Below, piece after piece: positions 5,556 through 9,567 of a DNA stretch of 9,567 nt. A program made the position numbers and the translations under genes. Each line of letters starts with the position of its first letter. Positions within the stretch are counted from its first letter, which is position 1. The stretch comes from an uncultured Oscillospiraceae bacterium (GTDB lineage: Bacteria > Bacillota > Clostridia > Oscillospirales > Oscillospiraceae): contig CANQZF010000052.1 in the NCBI GenBank assembly GCA_947628265.1, positions 1-9,567 of the forward strand, in the 5' to 3' direction. The notes beneath the pieces were generated by a model, which had not been told where the DNA came from, did not search any database, and was given only the letters and a program-made list of their open reading frames with translations.

Positions 5556-7243
5556 CCGTCCTCACCTCCCGATTTTTTCTTTTCCTTCTTTGGAAGCCTT
5601 ATGGCGAAGCTGGCGTTCTGCCGGGCGTCGGCGGCCTTCACAAAGGCCAGAAGTCCCCAGGTGGCGATAAGGCTCGTCCCGCCCCGGGACACCAGGGGAA
5701 AGGTGACGCCGGTGAAGGGCAGGATGTCCAATGAGCCGAAGACGTTCAAAATGAGCTGGGTCAGCAAAATCGTCACCGAGGCGCAGGCGGCGATGGCGTA
5801 AAAGGAGCTGCGCGCGCCCCCGGCGCTCTTTACGGCGAAGAGGGCCACGACGATGAGGGCTGTCACGCAGAGGACCGCCAGGATGAGCCCCAGCTCCTCC
5901 GCCACCACGCCGAAGACCATGTCCGTGTCGGCGGCGAAGATATAGTGGAGCCGCCCCTTCCCCGCACCCAGGCCAAAGAGCCCCCCGGAGGCGGCGGCGG
6001 CCATGGTCCGGGTCTGCTGGTAGCCCCCGGCGTTGGGGGCGTCCCAGGCGTGGCCCCAGGTGGCGAAGCGCTGGAGAATATAGGGTCTGGCCGTCACGGC
6101 GATAAAGGCCGCAAAGCCCGTGCCCCCCAGGGACAGCAGCACCGTGGCGAAGCTCCCGGAGCGCATGAAGGCGATAACGATGTAGCACACAAAAAAGACC
6201 GCCGCCGTCCCAAAGTCGCTCATGGCCGCGAGGCACCCCACCGTGGCGGCGGAGAAGAGGAGGAAGCCCAAGAGGTTCCTTTTGGCGAAGAGCCTGTCCA
6301 GCGTGGCCGCGCCGGAGAAGACAAAGCAGATCTTCACCAGCTCCGAGGGCTGGAAGGTGACGCCGCCGATCTGTATCCAGTTTTTGGCTCCGAAGATGCT
6401 CCCGGCGGTCAAAAGGTTGAAAGCCAGCAGCGCCAGCCCCGCCGCCGCCATGGGGAAGCGGAGCTTCTTCACAAGCGCCAGGTCCCGGAGGGAGACGCCG
6501 ATGAGGAAATAGAGCACCACCCCGGCGGCCAGGCACACAAGCTCCTTGACGATCTCCCCCGGCGCGGAGGACGCGCAGACGCCAAACCCCACGCTCGTCA
6601 GGAAAAAGGCCAGGGTCTCCAGCTCGAACCCGGTGCGACGGAGGCTCCGGGTCACGGCGTACACCGCCCACATAAGGCCGATGAGGATGAGAAACGCCAT
6701 GGGCACGGCGTTATTAAGGTCCTCCCAGTCCGAGGCGCAGTAGGAAAGCCCCAGGAGGGCCGTGAAGAGGGTCAAAAGCATCAAAGTGAGGCTGGGGCTT
6801 ACTCTGGCCCCGGGTCTACGGCGGGACTTGGCCCGCTCCCGCTGGTCGCTGGCGGTGGCGGCAGTAAAGACGGTCGTCACGCCCCCGAAGGTCACCGTGT
6901 CCCCGGTGCGGATGGCGGTGGGGCCGGAGACGGCCTTCCCCCGGACCTTCACGCCCTTCTTGGAGTGCAGGTCGTGGACCGTCCAGTTTCCCCCGGCGTC
7001 CCGGATAAGGGCCCCGTGGGTCCCGGAGACGGATTTCCCGTCCAACACCACGTCGGACGCCCCGGACCGCCCCACGATATTTTCCCAGTTGCGAAGCTCC
7101 TCTCGCCTCCCGCCCGGGAGCGTCAGCGTCCCCCAGACCTCGCTGTCGGCCCTGCCGGAGAGCATAGACACGGCGCAGCGGAAAACGATGACCGCCCCAA
7201 GCGCGGGAAGAATATAGCGGGAGAGGGAGATGAGGATCTCCAT
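5552..7243 (-). CDS. FHA-domain / SEDS (FtsW/RodA/SpoVE family) fusion protein
   Basis: A 563-residue membrane protein expected to polymerise lipid II into glycan strands. Seen: one TM (about 8-28); an FHA domain (about 36-128) with G58-R59, and S73/H76 in SVSGTHG; a basic linker (138-147, KSRRRPGARV); then about ten TMs (150-538) forming the SEDS core. SEDS hallmarks: GGVTFQPSELVKI (293-305); DTDMVFGVVAEELG (439-452), where D441 aligns with the family's essential Asp; and GVTFPLVSRGGTSL (512-525), where Arg replaces the usual Tyr of VSYGG. The C-tail is basic. Positive charges flanking TM1 and the linker place the FHA domain in the cytoplasm, where such domains bind phosphothreonine proteins. 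The usual FHA Asn (NG before the last strands) is Lys here (KKG, 95-97). Mycobacteria have separate FHA, RodA and PbpA genes in one cluster; here FHA and SEDS are joined. Start ATG 7243 has a near-perfect RBS. Confidence 0.94.
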   Translation of the reverse strand: MEILISLSRYILPALGAVIVFRCAVSMLSGRADSEVWGTLTLPGGRREELRNWENIVGRSGASDVVLDGKSVSGTHGALIRDAGGNWTVHDLHSKKGVKVRGKAVSGPTAIRTGDTVTFGGVTTVFTAATASDQRERAKSRRRPGARVSPSLTLMLLTLFTALLGLSYCASDWEDLNNAVPMAFLILIGLMWAVYAVTRSLRRTGFELETLAFFLTSVGFGVCASSAPGEIVKELVCLAAGVVLYFLIGVSLRDLALVKKLRFPMAAAGLALLAFNLLTAGSIFGAKNWIQIGGVTFQPSELVKICFVFSGAATLDRLFAKRNLLGFLLFSAATVGCLAAMSDFGTAAVFFVCYIVIAFMRSGSFATVLLSLGGTGFAAFIAVTARPYILQRFATWGHAWDAPNAGGYQQTRTMAAAASGGLFGLGAGKGRLHYIFAADTDMVFGVVAEELGLILAVLCVTALIVVALFAVKSAGGARSSFYAIAACASVTILLTQLILNVFGSLDILPFTGVTFPLVSRGGTSLIATWGLLAFVKAADARQNASFAIRLPKKEKKKSGGEDG

Positions 7244-7252
7244 TTTGGCAGG

Positions 7253-7261
7253 ACCTCCTTT
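7253..7261 (-). promoter_or_regulatory. Ribosome binding site of the FHA-SEDS gene
   Basis: AAAGGAGGT on the minus strand, nine bases before the ATG at 7243. It closely matches the anti-Shine-Dalgarno complement and fixes the start codon. Confidence 0.9.
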
Positions 7262-7282
7262 CGTGGGGAGTGAGGTGGACGG

Positions 7283-7322
7283 GGGAGGGGCAAATAAAAT
7301 TGCGGCGAAGCCGCTCCTTTTT
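7283..7322 (+). repeat. 40-nt inverted repeat, right copy (in SEDS-PBP leader)
   Basis: Matches the reverse complement of 4174-4213 at 38 of 40 positions. It contains hairpin GCGGC-GAA-GCCGC (7302-7314) followed by TCCTTTTT. The GGGAGGGGCA at 7283-7292 is perfectly complementary to 7326-7335, so the segment can also form the outer stem of a larger fold. The T-run is on the plus strand, antisense to the leader transcript. Confidence 0.8.
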
Positions 7323-7327
7323 AAATG

Positions 7328-7360
7328 CCCCTCCCTCTGGGAGGGGGCAGGGGGTGGGGG
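7328..7360 (+). repeat. GC-rich hairpin repeat (family 2, copy 3) with G-rich tail
   Basis: Stem CCCCTCCC (7328-7335)/GGGAGGGG (7339-7346), loop TCT, and a G-rich tail. Bases 7339-7360 are identical to 3986-4007 and again fit a G-quadruplex pattern. The G-rich strand is the template strand of the SEDS-PBP leader. A separate 7-bp hairpin, GGTGGGT (7363-7369)/ACCCACC (7380-7386), follows. Confidence 0.75.
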
Positions 7361-7409
7361 TAGGTGGGTGGATATACGGACCCACCCTGCCCATCGCTAC
7401 GCTCGGGCA

Positions 7410-7428
7410 CCCCTCCCGGAGGGAGGGG
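7410..7428 (-). repeat. GC-rich hairpin repeat (family 2, copy 4, inverted)
   Basis: CCCCTCCC (7410-7417), loop GGA, GGGAGGGG (7421-7428): the family 2 stem in the opposite orientation to copy 3, making an inverted pair within the leader of the SEDS-PBP operon. Confidence 0.7.
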
Positions 7429-7494
7429 CAATTTGGGCGGCGGCCCGGGCTGCGTAACTTACCTTTTTCGTTCCAACGCTGTCCTAATGTACCT

Positions 7495-7523
7495 ATTATA
7501 TCACATTCCATCTTGAATTTCCA
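7495..7523 (-). promoter_or_regulatory. Sigma-A promoter for the FHA-SEDS/PBP operon
   Basis: On the minus strand: TATAAT at 7500-7495, preceded by TGA to give an extended -10 (TGnTATAAT), with TGGAAA as a weak -35 at 7523-7518 and a 17-nt spacer. Transcription should begin near 7488, giving a leader of about 245 nt that carries three hairpin repeats. It overlaps the gltX promoter. Confidence 0.7.
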
Positions 7524-7541
7524 CCAAATATAGTCTATAGT
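7513..7541 (+). promoter_or_regulatory. Sigma-A promoter for gltX
   Basis: TTGAAT (7513-7518), 17-nt spacer, TATAGT (7536-7541). The expected start near 7548 leaves a leader of about 25 nt with GGAGGT at 7562-7567. The surrounding DNA is AT-rich compared with everything around it, as expected for a promoter region. Confidence 0.75.
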
Positions 7542-7572
7542 ATCTCCATAAGAAAAACTATGGAGGTATCCC

Positions 7573-9066
7573 ATGGCCGACATGAAATGGCTCTCCGAGA
7601 TGGAGGCACGAATTCCGAAAAACACCGGGGTGCGCACGCGCTTTGCCCCCAGCCCCACGGGGTATATGCACGTGGGCAACCTGCGCACCGCCCTCTATAC
7701 CTGGCTCATCGCCCGCCATTCCGGGGGAAAATTCATCCTGCGCATCGAGGACACCGACCAGGGCAGACTGGTGGAGGGGGCCGTGGACGTCATCTATAAG
7801 ACCCTCAATGAGTGCGGCCTCACCCACGACGAGGGGCCGGACGTGGGGGGCCCCGTGGGGCCGTATATCCAGACGGAGCGCCGGGGCTTCTATAAGGAGT
7901 ACGCCGAGCTCCTCATCGAGCGGGGCCACGCCTACCGGTGCTTCTGTGAAAAGTCGGAGTCCGAGGAGGACTCCGGGAACTTTGACCGTGGCGACGACCC
8001 CTGCCGGAGCCTCACCCGGGAGGAGGCGGACGCCCGGGCCCAGGCCGGGGAGAGCTACGTCATCCGGCAAAAGATGCCGAGGGTCGGTTCCACCACCTTC
8101 CACGACGCCGTCTACGGCGACATCACCGTGGAGAATAAGGAGCTGGAGGACCAGATCCTCCTCAAATCCGACGGCCTACCCACCTACAACTTCGCCAACG
8201 TCATCGACGACCACATGATGGGTATCACCCACGTGGTCCGGGGCGCGGAGTACTTAAGCTCCGCCCCCAAATATAACCTGCTCTATGAGGCCTTCGGCTG
8301 GGAGGTCCCCACCTACGTCCACTGCTCCTCCGTCATGGTGACGGACAGCGAGACGGGCGCGGCCCGGAAGATGTCCAAGCGCCACGGCGACCCCAGCTAT
8401 GAGGACCTCATCGCCCAGGGCTACCTCACCCCGGCGGTGGTGAACTACGTGGCGCTTCTGGGCTGGTCCCCCGGCGGGGAGCGGGAGATATATACCCTCT
8501 CCGAGCTTGCGGAGGTCTTCGACCTCCACGGCGTCTCCAAGTCCCCGGCGGTCTTTGACATAAATAAGCTCAAATACTTTAACGCCGAGTACCTGCGGGC
8601 CATGCCGCCGGAGGACTTCGCCCGGGTGGCGGAGCCGTGGATCCGCAAATCCGTCCAAAATCCCGCCGTTGACGTCCGCGCCATCGCGGCGCTCTTGCAG
8701 CAGCGGACGGAGGTTTTATCGGAGATCCCCGAAAAGGTGGACTTTTTCGACGCCCTCCCGGACTACTCGCCGGAGCTCTTCGTCCACAAGAAGTCCAAAA
8801 CCGACATCCCCGGCTCCCTGGAGACGCTTCAAAAGCTCCTGCCGGAGCTGGAGGCGCTGGAGCCCTGGGACGACGAGCACCTTTTGGAGCTTTTGACCAA
8901 CGCCGCCGAGCGGGAGGGCGTCAAAAACGCCAAGATCATGTGGCCCCTGCGTATCGCCATCGCGGGAAAGGCCGTCACCCCCGGGGGAGCGGTGGAGATC
9001 GCCCGGATCTTGGGCAAGGACGAGACTTTAAGGCGGGTAAAACTGGCCATTGAAAAAATTTCGTGA
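7573..9066 (+). CDS. gltX: Glutamyl-tRNA synthetase
   Basis: A 497-residue cytoplasmic class Ic aminoacyl-tRNA synthetase that charges tRNA with glutamate using ATP. Seen: RTRFAPSPTGYMHVGNLRTA (21-40) with HVGN (33-36) as the HIGH motif; FILRIEDTD (54-62) of the active site; GLPTYNFANVIDDHMMGITH (201-220) and the following VVRGAEYLSS; KMSKRHGD (266-273) as the KMSKS loop; and an all-helical anticodon-binding C-terminus. C123, C125 and C144 sit where many bacterial enzymes bind zinc, though the fourth ligand is unclear. Length is normal for the family. Start ATG 7573 has GGAGGT five bases upstream. Whether it also charges tRNA-Gln, as in organisms using GatCAB, cannot be decided here. It is divergent from the SEDS-PBP operon and appears monocistronic. 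Confidence 0.97.
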   Translation: MADMKWLSEMEARIPKNTGVRTRFAPSPTGYMHVGNLRTALYTWLIARHSGGKFILRIEDTDQGRLVEGAVDVIYKTLNECGLTHDEGPDVGGPVGPYIQTERRGFYKEYAELLIERGHAYRCFCEKSESEEDSGNFDRGDDPCRSLTREEADARAQAGESYVIRQKMPRVGSTTFHDAVYGDITVENKELEDQILLKSDGLPTYNFANVIDDHMMGITHVVRGAEYLSSAPKYNLLYEAFGWEVPTYVHCSSVMVTDSETGAARKMSKRHGDPSYEDLIAQGYLTPAVVNYVALLGWSPGGEREIYTLSELAEVFDLHGVSKSPAVFDINKLKYFNAEYLRAMPPEDFARVAEPWIRKSVQNPAVDVRAIAALLQQRTEVLSEIPEKVDFFDALPDYSPELFVHKKSKTDIPGSLETLQKLLPELEALEPWDDEHLLELLTNAAEREGVKNAKIMWPLRIAIAGKAVTPGGAVEIARILGKDETLRRVKLAIEKIS

Positions 9067-9079
9067 TTTTTCTTAAAAT
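9050..9079 (+). promoter_or_regulatory. Candidate promoter for ypeB, inside the gltX 3' end
   Basis: TTGAAA (9050-9055), 18-nt spacer, TAAAAT (9074-9079), in an AT-rich patch overlapping the last codons of gltX. A start near 9086 would put the hairpin at 9091-9132 at the very 5' end of the ypeB mRNA. Spore germination genes are normally under forespore sigma-G in Bacillus; I found no convincing sigma-G site, so this sigma-A-like site is tentative. Confidence 0.45.
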
Positions 9080-9090
9080 TTCATAGAGTA

Positions 9091-9135
9091 AAACGCCCCT
9101 TTGCCGCCTATTTTAAGGACAAAGGGGTGTTTTTT
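9091..9135 (+). terminator. Intrinsic terminator of gltX, overlapping the ypeB RBS
   Basis: A 13-bp stem (9091-9103 with 9120-9132, one G-T pair at 9095/9128), a 16-nt loop, and a T-run 9130-9135. It lies about 25 bases after the gltX stop. Its right arm, AAAGGGGTG at 9121-9129, is also the only Shine-Dalgarno-like site for the ypeB ATG at 9136, so the same stem would hide that site. Confidence 0.75.
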
Positions 9136-9567
9136 ATGGTTCTTACGAAAAAAGCCGGAAGGCTCATCATCATCTACTCCCTGGCGGCCCTCATGGTCAT
9201 GGGCGTGTTCCTCTACCGGGCCAACCGGGAGCGGGACAGCCTTTCGCGGGCCCTGGCGGTGGGCTACGACCACGCCTTTTCGGAGCTCACGGCGGCGGTG
9301 AGCTCCCTGGACACGTCCCTCCAAAAGACGCTGTGCGCCGCCAGCCCCTCCATGGTCAACGCCGTCTGCGCCGAGGGGTACGCCCACTGCGCCGCCGCCA
9401 GCCAGGCCATCTCCTCCCTGCCCTACGGGAACATCGAGCTGGAGCACACGGCGGCGTTTCTGGCAAAGACCGGGGACTACCTCAATTACCTCTCCCGCGT
9501 GGCCGCCCGGGGGGAGGCGCTGACGGAGGAGGAGCGGGCGGCGCTGGAGGCCATGTCCAAAAGCGCC
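9136..9567 (+). CDS. ypeB: Germination protein YpeB, N-terminal part (3' end outside window)
   Basis: An open frame of 144 codons that runs off the window without a stop. Seen: short basic N-terminus, one TM (about 9-27), then a helical external region. The segment YDHAFSELTAAVSSLDTSLQ (44-63), the SSLPYGN stretch (93-99), AAFLAKTGDYLNYLSR (106-121) and ALTEEERAALEAM (128-140) follow the pattern I recall for Bacillus YpeB (AFHELT, QLPL, FLSHIGDF, PLTKEEY). Known: YpeB sits in the spore inner membrane and is needed for the cortex-lytic enzyme SleB to be stable and positioned; the two are usually encoded together as sleB-ypeB. Here gltX, not sleB, is immediately upstream, so sleB must be downstream or elsewhere. 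The start follows directly after a T-run, with AAAGGGGTG six bases upstream. Identification is by motif pattern, without alignment. Confidence 0.85.
   Translation, partial: MVLTKKAGRLIIIYSLAALMVMGVFLYRANRERDSLSRALAVGYDHAFSELTAAVSSLDTSLQKTLCAASPSMVNAVCAEGYAHCAAASQAISSLPYGNIELEHTAAFLAKTGDYLNYLSRVAARGEALTEEERAALEAMSKSA

Noticed and set aside
5945..7273. 442-codon open frame on the plus strand, antisense to the FHA-SEDS gene
   Set aside because: Its translation is low-complexity (Gly, Pro, Glu, Arg and His rich) with no recognisable motif, while the minus-strand frame has clear FHA and SEDS motifs. A product of high GC at third positions.
6816..7688. 290-codon minus-strand frame spanning the divergent intergenic region
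   Set aside because: It reads the FHA region out of frame, runs through repeats and both promoters, and starts inside gltX on the opposite strand.
9063..9090. Sigma-G promoter for ypeB (TGATT ... CATAGAG)
   Set aside because: The -10-like part matches poorly and the spacing of about 13 nt is too short. Not supportable, although biology would predict a sporulation promoter.

Overview
The window looks like a chromosomal segment of a GC-rich, spore-forming Clostridia-class Firmicute, most likely in the Oscillospiraceae. This rests on strong Shine-Dalgarno sites, sigma-A type promoters, a ypeB germination gene, very GC-rich third codon positions, and intergenic DNA packed with short GC-rich palindromic repeats. 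The assignment is inference; no rRNA or other taxonomic marker is present.

Layout. (1) 1-2920, plus strand: the 3' end of an ABC transporter ATPase overlaps, by ATGA, a complete 902-residue FtsX/MacB-type permease with two large external domains. (2) 2921-4232: a 1.3 kb non-coding gap between convergent genes. It holds a 17-bp hairpin just after the permease stop, then an array of nine REP-like 30-nt hairpins (3003-3830) that includes two copies of a ~205-bp composite element, then a second set of GC-rich repeats (3973-4226). (3) 4233-7243, minus strand: a two-gene operon, FHA-domain/SEDS (FtsW/RodA) fusion then class B penicillin-binding protein, overlapping by GTGA. These should form a glycosyltransferase/transpeptidase pair for peptidoglycan synthesis, perhaps under Ser/Thr-kinase control through the FHA domain. 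(4) 7244-7572: a divergent intergenic region with overlapping promoters for the SEDS-PBP operon (minus) and gltX (plus). The ~245-nt leader of the former is full of the second repeat family. (5) 7573-9066: gltX, glutamyl-tRNA synthetase. (6) 9050-9567: a promoter, a terminator-like hairpin, and the first 144 codons of ypeB, which runs off the window.

The protein genes are mostly recognisable housekeeping types. The less ordinary content is the FHA-SEDS fusion, the palindrome array with paired compensatory substitutions, a 40-nt inverted repeat (38/40 identical) flanking the SEDS-PBP operon, and a ypeB ribosome-binding site buried in a terminator-like stem. I saw no tRNA, rRNA, CRISPR array, transposase gene or phage gene.
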